A stretch of DNA of 32,391 nt from the NCBI GenBank assembly GCA_036676195.1, contig JAKFDK010000117.1, positions 1-32,391 of the forward strand, read 5' to 3'. The notes beneath the pieces were generated by a model, which did not search any database, was not told the DNA's origin, and worked only from the letters and a program-made list of their open reading frames with translations. The position numbers and the translations under genes were made by a program. Shown here piece by piece: positions 23,391 to 31,780 of the stretch. Origin of the DNA: JAKFDK01 sp036676195 (GTDB taxonomy: Bacteria > Bacillota > Sulfobacillia > Symbiobacteriales > ZC4RG38). How positions within the stretch are numbered: the first letter of the stretch is position 1; each line of letters begins with the position of its first letter.

Positions 23391-24298
23391 TCTTCGGGGG
23401 CAGCCTTACCCGTGTAGTGATCGAGGACCAGCCGGATAAAGTTTGTCACCGCCGGCCCCCGGGCGCCTCCGTCACGGCGGAGCAGCATGCAGGTGGTACG
23501 GGCGATTTCCGGCAGGGTCTGCACCTGCAGCTCCACCAGTGCGCCGCTGCGCAGTTCGGCGCTGACGGCACTTTCCGGGACCATGGCGGCGCCATAGCCC
23601 AGCACCACCATGGTCTTGACCGCCTCGTGGCTGTCAAATTCCATGGCGACCTGGGGGTAGACCCCGACCTGCTCCAGCGTGGCCTCTACCAGGGTGCGAA
23701 AGCGGGAGGGCGCCTGGTAACCGATCATCTCGAGCTCGGCCAGAACCTCCAGCGGGATCGGGTTCGGCAGGTCCTGGGCGACATGGGGAGCCGCCACCAG
23801 GATCACCCGGTCGCGAAAGAGCGGCAGGGAATCCAGCCGGGGGTGGGTGACCGGCATGGTGACCAGCCCCAGGTCTGATTCGCCTTCGAGCACCCGGTCC
23901 ATCACGTCCGCCACCCGCCCGGACCAGACATGGAACCGGGCCGCCGGGTACTGGGCGTTGAACTGGGCCATGAGCGACGGCAGGGTGAACAGACCGGTGG
24001 TGGTGACGCAGGCCACGTGAACGTGGCCGCGGTCCGGGTGCGAGAGCATCGCCACCTGGGCCCGGCAGGCTTCCACCACAGCCGCCGCCTGCCGGGCATG
24101 ATGATACACCACCTGTCCGCTGGGCGTCAGATGCAGGGAACGCCCTTGCCGTTCCAACAGTTGGCCGCCGAATTCATCCTCCAGTGCGGCTACTTGTCGC
24201 GTGACCGCCGGCTGACTCAGATTCAGCAGTTCGCCGGCGCGGGTAAAACTCCCGGTTTCCACCACGCGACAAAAAGTGATTAACTGTTGTAAAAGCAA
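23387..24298 (-). CDS. LysR-family transcriptional regulator
   Basis: A 303-residue LysR regulator. The N-terminal winged helix reads LITFCRVVETGSFTRAGELL, then LSQPAVTRQVAALEDEFG and LFER-like LLERQGRSLHLT. A periplasmic-binding-like effector domain follows, with VYPQVAMEFDSHEAVKTMV and LGYGAAMVPESAV, as in the CysL/CbbR group. The start is TTG (minus strand), eight bases after AAGGGGGA. The gene is divergent from korAB, the classical arrangement in which a LysR protein controls the neighbour, and a 37-bp dyad lies between them. The effector cannot be read from the sequence. Confidence 0.92.
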   Translation of the reverse strand: MLLQQLITFCRVVETGSFTRAGELLNLSQPAVTRQVAALEDEFGGQLLERQGRSLHLTPSGQVVYHHARQAAAVVEACRAQVAMLSHPDRGHVHVACVTTTGLFTLPSLMAQFNAQYPAARFHVWSGRVADVMDRVLEGESDLGLVTMPVTHPRLDSLPLFRDRVILVAAPHVAQDLPNPIPLEVLAELEMIGYQAPSRFRTLVEATLEQVGVYPQVAMEFDSHEAVKTMVVLGYGAAMVPESAVSAELRSGALVELQVQTLPEIARTTCMLLRRDGGARGPAVTNFIRLVLDHYTGKAAPED

Positions 24299-24416
24299 GG
24301 TATGCGTCCCCCTTATTCAATCACATGGAAGTGAAGATAACGGAAACAGTCGAAGATTGGCTTCCAAATGAACGCCAGAGCGCACCCCTCGGGCTATGCG
24401 TTGGCGAAAAGCTCTC

Positions 24417-24483
24417 ATGCATACAAGACATCCACTGGATGTTAATTATGCATTTGCCTTATGAATACCTGCAGCAGTAGAGT
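24417..24483 (+). promoter_or_regulatory. 37-bp dyad operator with adjoining korAB promoter
   Basis: ATGCAT-N5-ACATCC-N3-GGATGT-N5-ATGCAT (24417-24453) is a symmetric interrupted palindrome. It directly abuts TTGCCT (24454-24459), which with TAGAGT (24478-24483) and an 18-bp spacer makes a moderate sigma-70-type promoter toward korA. A regulator bound here, perhaps the divergent LysR protein, would touch RNA polymerase. The rest of 24299-24569 shows no gene. Confidence 0.5.
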
Positions 24484-24569
24484 GACAGTAGAATGATCTT
24501 GGGAACAAGGACGATCTGTTCGCGCCTGTGCGCTGTAGGGCAGATTCAGCCAAGGAGGGAATCCCAACC

Positions 24570-26324
24570 ATGCGTGAGATCGTGTGGAAGATCGGTGGCG
24601 AGCAGGGCACCGGGCTTGACTCGACCTCTGATATCTTCGCGACGGTCTGTAATAGGCTTGGTTACTACATCTACGCCTACAAGACCTTCGCCTCGCGGAT
24701 TAAAGGTGGTCACACCAATTTTACCGTCCGGGTCAGCACCAAGCGAGTGCTGGCGCCAGTTTCGAAAGTCCACGTGATGGTGGCTATGGATCAGGATACC
24801 ATCGACAAGCTGTCTGGTGAGGTCACCGACGGTGGATTCCTGCTGGCCGACGCCCACTTCAACCCCCAGGTTCCCGAAGGCATCGACCTGATTGCGATTA
24901 ACTTCTCGGAGATTGCCCGCGAACTGGGCGATCCCCGGTATCGCAACCTTGCCGCCCTCGGTGCTTCGGCGGCCATGCTCGGGATTGACATGCAGGGCTT
25001 CCGGGACTACGTCACCGAGAAGTTTGGCAAGAAGGGCCAGGACGTGATCCAGGGCAACATGGACGCCCTGCTGAAGGGCTATGCCGCCGCCCAGGACGTT
25101 GCGATGGGCAAGGGCTTCCAGATCGACCCCGGTGCGGGTAAGAATGACCGCATGGTCATGATCGGCAACGACGCCATGGCTCTGGGCGCCATTGCCGCCG
25201 GTTGCCGCACCATGTTTGCCTACCCCATCACCCCGGCCTCCGAGGTGCTGGAGACCTCGGCCAAGCACATGCCCAAGTTCGGCGGCGTGGCCGTGCAGAT
25301 GGAGGACGAGCTGGCGGCCATCGGTGCCTGCATCGGTGCCGGTCTGGCCGGCTCCCGTGCCTGTACCGCCACCTCCGGCCCCGGCCTCTCGCTGATGCAG
25401 GAATATCTTGGCCTGGCCTCCATCGCCGAAGTTCCGGTGGTGGTCATCGATACCCAGCGCGGCGGCCCCTCCACCGGTATGCCCACCAAGCACGAGCAGT
25501 CTGACCTGTTTGCGCTGATTTACGGCAGCCACGGTGAAGGCCCGCGCATCGTCGTCGCCCCTGGCACCGGTGACCAGGCCATTTATGACATGGCCCTGGC
25601 CTTCAACCTGGCCGACAACTACCACTGCCCGGTCATGGTTGCCTCTGACCTTGGCCTGGCTTACTGGCAGCAGACCATTGACCCGATCGACCTGTCCAGG
25701 ATTGTCATCGACCGCGGGCCGATCGCAGACTCCGATGAACTGGCCAAGCTCGGCCGGGATGTCTTTCTGCGCTATGCGGCCAGCCCGACCGGCGTGTCGC
25801 CCCGTTCTCTGCCCGGCATGAAGAACGGCCAGTTCCTGGCCACCGGTGCCGAGCACGGCCCGAACGGCAAGGTCCTTGAAGACCCGAAGAACCGGGTCCA
25901 CATGATGGACCGCCGCCTGAACAAGATCAAGAAGCTGGAGATCGGCGGCCAGCCGGTGGAACTGCTGATCCACTCCGGAGCTGAGGACGCCGATGCACTC
26001 CTGATTTCCTACGGTTCCACCTTCGGCGCCGTGGCCGAGGCCGCGGAGCTGCTGACCGAACAGGGCCTCAGCGTGGCGACCATTCAGGTTCGGGTGATTC
26101 ACCCGCTGCCCACCGAGGAACTGCGCAAGTTCGTGGGCGCGGCCAAGCAGACCTTTGTGATCGAGAACAACGCCCTGGCCCAGTTCGCCTTCCTGATGCG
26201 GGCGGAAGAGGCGGATGTCAAGCCGCTGCAATCCATCCTCAAGTACGATGGCACGCTGTTCCGGGCTGATGAGATCGCCGCTCAGGTACGCGAGACCCTT
26301 TCCAAGGTGGGGGTGCTGGCATAA
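24570..26324 (+). CDS. korA: 2-oxoacid:ferredoxin oxidoreductase, alpha (gamma-alpha fused) subunit
   Basis: A 584-residue subunit of a 2-oxoglutarate (or related 2-oxoacid):ferredoxin oxidoreductase. The N-terminal 190 residues are the gamma domain (WKIGGEQGTGLDSTSDIF, SRIKGGHTNFTVRV). The alpha part carries AYPITPASEVLE, MEDELAAIGACIGAGLAGS, RACTATSGPGLSLMQEYLG and QRGGPSTGMPTKHEQSDL, all conserved in KorA, then the C-terminal domain with QVRVIHPLP and VIENNALAQFA. It works with KorB to convert a 2-oxoacid plus CoA to acyl-CoA, reducing ferredoxin. ATG has AAGGAGGG ten bases before. Codon use is more uniform than in neighbours (CTG/ATC/GGC-rich), as in highly expressed genes. Confidence 0.93.
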   Translation: MREIVWKIGGEQGTGLDSTSDIFATVCNRLGYYIYAYKTFASRIKGGHTNFTVRVSTKRVLAPVSKVHVMVAMDQDTIDKLSGEVTDGGFLLADAHFNPQVPEGIDLIAINFSEIARELGDPRYRNLAALGASAAMLGIDMQGFRDYVTEKFGKKGQDVIQGNMDALLKGYAAAQDVAMGKGFQIDPGAGKNDRMVMIGNDAMALGAIAAGCRTMFAYPITPASEVLETSAKHMPKFGGVAVQMEDELAAIGACIGAGLAGSRACTATSGPGLSLMQEYLGLASIAEVPVVVIDTQRGGPSTGMPTKHEQSDLFALIYGSHGEGPRIVVAPGTGDQAIYDMALAFNLADNYHCPVMVASDLGLAYWQQTIDPIDLSRIVIDRGPIADSDELAKLGRDVFLRYAASPTGVSPRSLPGMKNGQFLATGAEHGPNGKVLEDPKNRVHMMDRRLNKIKKLEIGGQPVELLIHSGAEDADALLISYGSTFGAVAEAAELLTEQGLSVATIQVRVIHPLPTEELRKFVGAAKQTFVIENNALAQFAFLMRAEEADVKPLQSILKYDGTLFRADEIAAQVRETLSKVGVLA

Positions 26325-27190
26325 TGGCAACTCTGCAGGAATTCCGGACAGCTGATAAGTCCTGGTGGTGCCCCGGTTGCGGTGACTTTGGTGTGCTGGC
26401 GGCGCTGCAGAAGTCGCTGGTCGACCTGGGTCGGGAGCCCGAGCAGGTGGCCGTCGTCTCCGGCATCGGCTGCTCCGGTAAGATTGGTAACTATGTCAAT
26501 GGCTATAACCTGCACGTGACCCACGGGCGCTCCCTCCCGGCTGCCACCGGCATGAAGCTCGCCAACCGGGAATTGACCGTGATCGCGGCCGGCGGTGACG
26601 GCGACGGTTTCGCCATCGGCATGGGCCATTTCGTCCATGCGGTGCGGCGTAACACCGACATCACCTACCTGGTCATGGATAACCACATCTACGGCCTGAC
26701 CAAGGGCCAGTGCTCGCCCACCTCCGACGCTGGCTTCAAGACCAAGTCGACGCCTGACGGCAACATCGAGCGCAGCGTCAAGCCGCTGAGCCTGGCGATC
26801 GCCGCCGGTGCCACCTTCGTGGCCCAGGGCTTCAGCTCGAACCAGAAGCAGTTGGTGGAACTGATCAAGGCTGGCATTCAGCACAAGGGCTTTGCTCTGA
26901 TCAACGCCATCAGCCCCTGCGTCACTTTCAACAAGGTGAACACCTACGACTTCTACAAGGAAATTCTCACCGATCTGAACACGGTCGAAGGCTATAACCC
27001 GGCTGATAAGAATATGGCTCTGCGGGCCCTCCTGGAGCATAATGAGTTGGTCACGGGGCTGATCTACCAGGACAAGGAGACCCGCTCCTTCGACGATCGC
27101 CTGCCCAACTTCAAGGAGCAGGGCATCGTCAACCAGGACTGGACCCTCGACCAGGCGCTGTTTGCCAAGGTACTGGCCCAGTTCAAGTAA
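26324..27190 (+). CDS. korB: 2-oxoacid:ferredoxin oxidoreductase, beta (thiamine diphosphate) subunit
   Basis: A 288-residue catalytic partner of KorA. The N-terminal WWCPGCGDFGVLAAL and GIGCSGKIGNYV provide iron-sulfur cysteines, and GGDGDGFAIGMGHFVHAVRR with NHIYGLTKGQCSPTS is the Mg-thiamine diphosphate motif. The C-terminal INAISPCVTFN cysteine is the usual fourth ligand. No separate delta ferredoxin subunit is present, which matches the two-subunit KorAB type of aerobes and Firmicutes. Its ATG overlaps the korA stop by one base, and a strong terminator follows. It could feed a reductive or oxidative TCA step; direction cannot be told. Confidence 0.95.
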   Translation: MATLQEFRTADKSWWCPGCGDFGVLAALQKSLVDLGREPEQVAVVSGIGCSGKIGNYVNGYNLHVTHGRSLPAATGMKLANRELTVIAAGGDGDGFAIGMGHFVHAVRRNTDITYLVMDNHIYGLTKGQCSPTSDAGFKTKSTPDGNIERSVKPLSLAIAAGATFVAQGFSSNQKQLVELIKAGIQHKGFALINAISPCVTFNKVNTYDFYKEILTDLNTVEGYNPADKNMALRALLEHNELVTGLIYQDKETRSFDDRLPNFKEQGIVNQDWTLDQALFAKVLAQFK

Positions 27191-27202
27191 GCTTTCAATC
27201 GA

Positions 27203-27239
27203 AAAAACCGGCTACGGGCAACGCCCGCAGCCGGTTTTT
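27203..27239 (+). terminator. Rho-independent terminator of korAB
   Basis: CCGGCT (27208-27213) pairs with AGCCGG (27229-27234) and CGGGC (27215-27219) with GCCCG (27223-27227), loop AAC, one A-C mismatch. An A-run precedes it and TTTTT (27235-27239) follows. It could also end transcripts from the other strand because the A-run is a T-run there. Confidence 0.92.
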
Positions 27240-27274
27240 GCTGCCGCCCGGTGCCGGTGGCCGGGCCTGAACAT

Positions 27275-27304
27275 CAAGAGGCTCGCCGTATGGCGAGCCT
27301 CTTG
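27275..27304 (-). terminator. Perfect 13-bp hairpin downstream of the small zinc-ribbon gene
   Basis: CAAGAGGCTCGCC and GGCGAGCCTCTTG form a perfect stem around a 4-base loop (GTAT on the plus strand). It lies nine bases after the stop of the minus-strand small gene, so it probably ends that transcript or protects its 3' end. A T-run is lacking on both sides. Confidence 0.6.
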
Positions 27305-27313
27305 CTCTTTGGA

Positions 27314-27475
27314 TTACTGATCGTATGCTTCTTTTGGCCCGTCGATGTGGGGATGGGTGGCATCCCGCTCATGGTCGAAGTCGCACGTCGGACAAAGCCA
27401 GACGGCTTTGCCAGGCTGTGCGCCCGCCTGCACCGCATCACCGCACCACGTGCATGTGTCATGTTCGTGCCGCAT
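27314..27475 (-). CDS. Small zinc-ribbon protein (53 aa)
   Basis: A 53-codon frame starting with ATG on the minus strand after GCAGGGGGTG (about eight bases of spacing) and ending in TAA. The product has two CxxC pairs: CTWC at residues 8-11 and CPTC at 28-31, separated by 16 residues, like a treble-clef or zinc-ribbon fold. It also has six His residues and an acidic C-terminus with DFDHERDATHPHID. The hairpin after the stop fits a complete small gene. Third codon positions favour G or C. The opposite strand also has an open frame here but without a ribosome site or motif. I do not know the family; RNA or protein binding would be usual for a stand-alone ribbon. Confidence 0.6.
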   Translation of the reverse strand: MRHEHDTCTWCGDAVQAGAQPGKAVWLCPTCDFDHERDATHPHIDGPKEAYDQ

Positions 27476-27627
27476 GTTCAGGCACCCCCTGCGGTTCTCT
27501 CTACTTCAGCGTATTCGCCCTCGCCGATTACAAGCCCTGCTCAATTCTTTCTATTGACCAGATAGGAAAACCTTTGAACTGACCAGGGATCGGCTTCCGG
27601 CATAGGTTGGGCGGGGGGGATTTTGCT

Positions 27628-28158
27628 TTGAACTACTTCCCTGGTTACGGCTTTCTCGGACCGATCTTTGACGGGCGCAACGCCCGCATTCCCCAGGTGG
27701 CCCCGGTGTCGTTTCCAGCGTCGCCGGGGTCTCCGCCGCCGGTGGGGACTGGGCCGGCACCCATGGCTGGGGCGGGGGCGGCACCGCCCGGGCTGATGCC
27801 TCTGGTGGGGGCAGGGGCGGCACCGTCCGGGGCCGGTGCCGCGTTACCCCAGGGGCGGCATAACCTGCTGCGGGCGCCGGCAGGCAGCCCCCTGGCGGCC
27901 CTGGCCAACACGGGCCTGGCTGCGCACCTGGGGCCGATTCTGGCAAATGCCCCGCAACTGGCCATGCCCCAGGGGCCTGGGCTGCCTGGCCAGGGGGCCA
28001 TTCCCATGCCGCCGCAACTGGCCGGCATGCCGCAAATGCCACCGCCCCCGGCGGGCATGTTCGGTGGCGTTTCCGGCGGAGTTCCACTGGGCAGTACGGC
28101 TCCGGTCCAGGTCCCTGCCTGGTATTTCGAGCAGCAGCAGCGTCTGGGAAGCGTGTAA
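27628..28158 (+). CDS. Proline- and glycine-rich hypothetical protein
   Basis: A 176-residue protein of low complexity. It begins MNYFPGYGFLGPIFDGRNAR and then alternates proline, alanine and glycine (GAGAAP repeats around residues 40-70, PMPPQLAGMPQMPPPP around 125-140), ending in an aromatic/glutamine tail WYFEQQQRLGSV. No signal peptide, membrane helix or enzyme motif is visible. TTG at 27628 is eight bases after GGGGGGA; an upstream TTG at 27607 precedes that site. Such composition is common in spore-coat or surface proteins of Firmicutes, but this is a guess. It is convergent with the MreB gene. Confidence 0.65.
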   Translation: MNYFPGYGFLGPIFDGRNARIPQVAPVSFPASPGSPPPVGTGPAPMAGAGAAPPGLMPLVGAGAAPSGAGAALPQGRHNLLRAPAGSPLAALANTGLAAHLGPILANAPQLAMPQGPGLPGQGAIPMPPQLAGMPQMPPPPAGMFGGVSGGVPLGSTAPVQVPAWYFEQQQRLGSV

Positions 28159-28181
28159 GTGCCACCAGCCTGCGCGCGCCA

Positions 28182-28218
28182 CACCCCCGCCGTACCCAAT
28201 CAGGGCGTGGCGGGGGTG
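28182..28218. terminator. Hairpin between convergent genes
   Basis: CACCCCCGCC (28182-28191) and GGCGGGGGTG (28209-28218) form a 10-bp stem with a 17-nt loop between the proline-rich gene and the MreB gene stop. There is no T-run; it is likely a shared terminator. Confidence 0.55.
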
Positions 28219-28244
28219 CCGGTGTGGGCAGAGAGCGACCTTCG

Positions 28245-29261
28245 TCAGGCAATGTGGGGCGACTTGGGCCGTAGACTGGCGTCCTCCATGACCCGGGCGG
28301 TGCCCTTGACCACGCATAGCAGGGGATCCTCGGCCAGGTGTACAGTCATACCGGTTTCTGCGGCCATGAGCCGGTCGAGCCCCCGCAACAGGGCGCCGCC
28401 GCCGGTCAGCCAGATTCCCCTGTCCACAATATCAGCCGCCAGTTCCGGCGGCGCATTCTCCAGGGTCTGCCGGGCGCAGGTGACAATGGCCCGGGTCGAT
28501 TTTGCCAAAGCGGTGTGGACTTCTTCTGCCGTCAGGGTCACGACCCTGGGCATGCCATTATACAGGTCCCGGCCGCAGGCATGGGCTATGGCGCCGGTTT
28601 CAGGCTCATAGGCCGAGCCAATGGCGATTTTGACAGCTTCAGCCGTACGCGGGCCGATGAGCAGGTTATGGCGCCGGCGCACCCACTGGATGATTGCCTC
28701 GTCGATCTCGTCGCCGGCCACCCGCAGGGAGCGGGAGGTAACAATGCCGCCAAGGCTGACCACGGCTACATCGGTCGTACCGCCACCGATATCGACCACC
28801 ATTGACCCCACAGGTTCCTTGACGGGCAGCCCAGCCCCAATCGCCGCCAACAGCGGCTCCTCCAGGACCTGTACTTCCTGGGCGCCGGCCTGCAGGGCCG
28901 CATCCTGAATAGCCCGACGCTCTACTCCAGTGACCCCGGAGGGCACGCCAATCATGCAGTGGGGGCGAAGCAGCCGGCGGCGTCCGGGGCGTGGGTTCAG
29001 AAAGTGCCTGAGCATGTCAACGGTGAGATCAAAATCGGCAATCACGCCGTACCGGAGCGGGCGGCAGGCCGTGATATGACCGGGGGTGCGCCCCAGCATC
29101 TGCTTGGCGGTGTTGCCCACCGCCAGCACCTTCTTTTGCCCGTCCACAGCGACCACAGACGGTTCCTGAGCTGTCACGCCCTTGTTTTGGGTGTAAACCA
29201 GTGTGTTTGCAGTGCCCAGATCAATGCCAACGTCCGGTGCCAGCCAGCGCCATAACTTCAA
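28245..29261 (-). CDS. mreB: MreB/Mbl-family actin-like protein
   Basis: A 338-residue bacterial actin that guides lateral cell-wall synthesis beneath the membrane. The ATP-binding motifs are GIDLGTANTLVY (phosphate 1), MVVDIGGGTTDVAVVSLGG (phosphate 2) and WLTGGGALLRGLD (adenosine). PSVVAV, MIGVPSGVTGVERRAI and VLEEPLLAAIGAGLP are family signatures. The N-terminal MKLWRWLAPD is short and amphipathic. The start is TTG, nine bases after GGGAGGG on the minus strand. No mreC, mreD or minD neighbour is present, so this is probably an Mbl/MreBH-like paralogue rather than the primary copy. Confidence 0.92.
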   Translation of the reverse strand: MKLWRWLAPDVGIDLGTANTLVYTQNKGVTAQEPSVVAVDGQKKVLAVGNTAKQMLGRTPGHITACRPLRYGVIADFDLTVDMLRHFLNPRPGRRRLLRPHCMIGVPSGVTGVERRAIQDAALQAGAQEVQVLEEPLLAAIGAGLPVKEPVGSMVVDIGGGTTDVAVVSLGGIVTSRSLRVAGDEIDEAIIQWVRRRHNLLIGPRTAEAVKIAIGSAYEPETGAIAHACGRDLYNGMPRVVTLTAEEVHTALAKSTRAIVTCARQTLENAPPELAADIVDRGIWLTGGGALLRGLDRLMAAETGMTVHLAEDPLLCVVKGTARVMEDASLRPKSPHIA

Positions 29262-29381
29262 CGTGACAGCCCTCCCTGACCATAAATCCCTAGGGATAGA
29301 GAAACATGTCAGGGCAGTGGCCGCAAGGACAAGTCATTGGCAAGGCTGGTGGTGGTGCCCAGCATCGGTTTCCGGAAAAAA

Positions 29382-30593
29382 TCAGGGTGGGTTCAGGGCG
29401 CTGCGCATGCGCTCCAGGGTAGGCGGGTGCGAGAACAGCACTCGCACCACGTACGGATGCGGCGTTACGTCCGCCAGATTGTCCAGAGCCAGGTTGCGGT
29501 CCAGTCGGGCCAGTCCGGGACCGTCGCGGGTCAGAGCCAGTGCGTACCGGTCTGCCTGCCGCTCAAAGGTGCGGCTGATGGCATTTTGCAGGGGCATGGC
29601 GGCCAGCGAAACCAGGCTGACAAACAGCATGAGCAGAACCAGATGCACGGGGTCGGCCGGCGGCCGGCCGGTCCCGGCGAGCAGGCGCTGTGCCAGCCAG
29701 AAGACGGCAGCGCTGCCGGCCGCGCCCAGGGCAATGCCCTGATAGATATGGTGCAGGCGCCAGTGCCCCAGTTCATGGGCCAGCACCAGCAGGACCTGGC
29801 TGTGATCGTACCTGGACAGCAGGGTGTCGTACAGGACGATCCGCCGGGTGCCGCCAAACCCGGTGAAGTAGGCATTGACACGGCGGGTCCGCCGGCTGGC
29901 ATCCATGACCAGTACTTCCTGGACCGGAAGACCGGCGCGGCTGGCCATGGCGCGGACCTCGCCGGCCAGGACGGGGTCAGTCAGGGGGGTGAAGCGGTGG
30001 AACAGGGGATCGACCACAACGGGCGACAGAAGACTGGAAACCACCAGGTACAGGGTAAAGCCCAGTGCCGCCGGTGCCCACCAGCCGGTGGGCCAACGGC
30101 TGATCAGCCAGAACAGCCCGGCTGTCAGGGGGATGCCGAAGGCCAGGCCGATGCCAGTCGATGTGAGCAAATCGGCCAACCATAGTCCGGCCGGCTGTGT
30201 ACTCAACCCGTAACGGTGATCCAGCACGAAGCGGACCAGGCCGGCCGGCAGGTCGGCCACGGTGAGGACAAGCGTGATCAGAATTCCCACCCCGACTACC
30301 GTTAGCAGGGGCCGGTGCCCTGTCAGACTGCCGGCCCAGTGCACGGCCTGCCGGTCCCAGCCCTGCCGGAGTGCCATGGCCAGGACCGCCACGGCCAGGG
30401 TCTGACCGGCCAGGAAGATCAGGTAGCGGGCACGGTTATACGTACCGGCCCGAGCGATGAAGGCCGGGTCAAAGTAGAGACCCGCATCGGCGGGCCGGCC
30501 GGCCGGCGCCAGGGCACCAATCAGCAGGGCCAGGGCGACAATGCCGGCCAGAAGGCCGGCGCCCCAGAGGATCCAGCGGGAATCAGCGGACAC
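29382..30593 (-). CDS. M48-family membrane metalloprotease (Ste24/CAAX-type)
   Basis: A 403-residue integral membrane protease. About five hydrophobic helices precede the zinc motif VLAHELGHWRLHH near residue 278, and the third ligand is in SRTFERQADRYAL near 355. The segment YFTGFGGTRRIVLYDTLL and the C-terminal FSHPPTLERM are typical of the Ste24-like M48 group. It may degrade misfolded membrane proteins or process exported peptides. GTG start with AGAGGGGATG upstream on the minus strand. It follows heme A synthase by 45 bp in the same direction, so the two may be cotranscribed. Confidence 0.9.
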   Translation of the reverse strand: MSADSRWILWGAGLLAGIVALALLIGALAPAGRPADAGLYFDPAFIARAGTYNRARYLIFLAGQTLAVAVLAMALRQGWDRQAVHWAGSLTGHRPLLTVVGVGILITLVLTVADLPAGLVRFVLDHRYGLSTQPAGLWLADLLTSTGIGLAFGIPLTAGLFWLISRWPTGWWAPAALGFTLYLVVSSLLSPVVVDPLFHRFTPLTDPVLAGEVRAMASRAGLPVQEVLVMDASRRTRRVNAYFTGFGGTRRIVLYDTLLSRYDHSQVLLVLAHELGHWRLHHIYQGIALGAAGSAAVFWLAQRLLAGTGRPPADPVHLVLLMLFVSLVSLAAMPLQNAISRTFERQADRYALALTRDGPGLARLDRNLALDNLADVTPHPYVVRVLFSHPPTLERMRSALNPP

Positions 30594-30638
30594 GGGACCA
30601 TCCCCTCTTCACTGTTCCGTCCCGGCATCTTGTACGGT

Positions 30639-31571
30639 TCAGTCGCCAAAGACGGGTCGACCCTCCGGCACTGCTGCGGCCGCTGCCGTGGCCTGCAGGC
30701 ACAGGTAGCTCACCACGCCGAACAGGCCAATCACCAGGGTGGCATGGGTCATCCGGGCGGCCAGCGCCAGGTGGCTGAGCACTACCGTCGCGCCGGCGGC
30801 GGCCTGGGCCATGATCAGCACCAGGGCGCCCATGGCTCCCCGGTACAGGTCTGGTCGCTGCTGGCGCTCCTGCCACGCCAGGTACAGCAGCCGGGCCACC
30901 AGCAGGATGGCTGCACCGGCGATCAGGCGGTGCAGCACATGAACGCCCGCGGCCCCGGTCAGGGGGGGCAGAAACCGACCGTTGTCGCACAAAGGCCAGT
31001 CGAGGCAGGCCAGGTCTGAGCCGGTATGCCGAACATACGCGCCGGTGTAAGCCACTATATAGAGGTATCCGGCCACCAGCCAGATCCAGCGACGCAACCG
31101 GGTACTGATCGGGGCCGATGTCCCAGGTTTATCGGTCCGGTCGGCCTGAAAGACCAGCACCGCCAGCAACAACACGGCCGTAAACGAGATCAGTGATATG
31201 CCGAAATGTAGAGCCAAAACCATTTTAGGTTGGGGCCATAAGACTGCCAGGGCTCCCAGCCCTGATTGGAGAATTAAAGATAGAACGGAGATCGGTGCCA
31301 GTACCCGGACGGCCGGTCGGTGGCGCAGGACCCGCCAGGTCCAGACCGCCACAACCAGTACCATCAGCCCGACCAGACCGCTGACCGCCCGGTGACTGAA
31401 TTCGATCAGGGTTTCCAGCGCATAGGCCGGAAGAAACCGGCCGTGGCACAAGGGCCACGAGCGGCCGCAACCATTCGCTGAACCGGTGTTGGTGACCAGT
31501 GCACCCTGCAGGAGGACGACATACATCCCCATGGCGGTGGTCAGGGCGAGCCACCGGAGCGCACGATTCAT
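30639..31571 (-). CDS. ctaA: Heme A synthase (CtaA/Cox15)
   Basis: A 310-residue membrane enzyme that oxidises heme O to heme A for aa3-type cytochrome oxidase. Eight helices form two similar halves. Histidine ligands are seen in EFSHRAVSG, LALHFG, HVLHRL and MTHATL. Cysteine pairs lie in extracellular loops: GCGRSWPLCHG and ACLDWPLCDNG, the Bacillus-type layout. ATG at 31571 has GGGAGGA upstream on the minus strand; a longer frame upstream lacks such a site. A TACAAT -10-like element (31620-31625, minus) lies about 50 bases upstream. It implies aerobic respiration with heme A. Confidence 0.92.
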   Translation of the reverse strand: MNRALRWLALTTAMGMYVVLLQGALVTNTGSANGCGRSWPLCHGRFLPAYALETLIEFSHRAVSGLVGLMVLVVAVWTWRVLRHRPAVRVLAPISVLSLILQSGLGALAVLWPQPKMVLALHFGISLISFTAVLLLAVLVFQADRTDKPGTSAPISTRLRRWIWLVAGYLYIVAYTGAYVRHTGSDLACLDWPLCDNGRFLPPLTGAAGVHVLHRLIAGAAILLVARLLYLAWQERQQRPDLYRGAMGALVLIMAQAAAGATVVLSHLALAARMTHATLVIGLFGVVSYLCLQATAAAAAVPEGRPVFGD

Positions 31572-31780
31572 GCTGGTTCCTCCCGCGCAACCCTCATTCG
31601 GTGCAAGCCTGCTGATCTTATTGTAAAGGGCATGCCGGCGCCCGGTCCATGAGGCGTGCAGAGTAAGTATTCCCTCCGGGAGACCGCTGTGCAAGGGATA
31701 GGGTTGCATTTTCTGGTGAACGAATGGGCAGGATGCGGCAGTCTTTACCACGGTACCGTGCAGAAAGGGGTAGGCAGAGC

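Noticed and set aside
27251..27565. Plus-strand open frame after the korAB terminator
   Set aside because: It has no ribosome site, begins within a hairpin, and the minus strand has a better supported Cys-motif gene.
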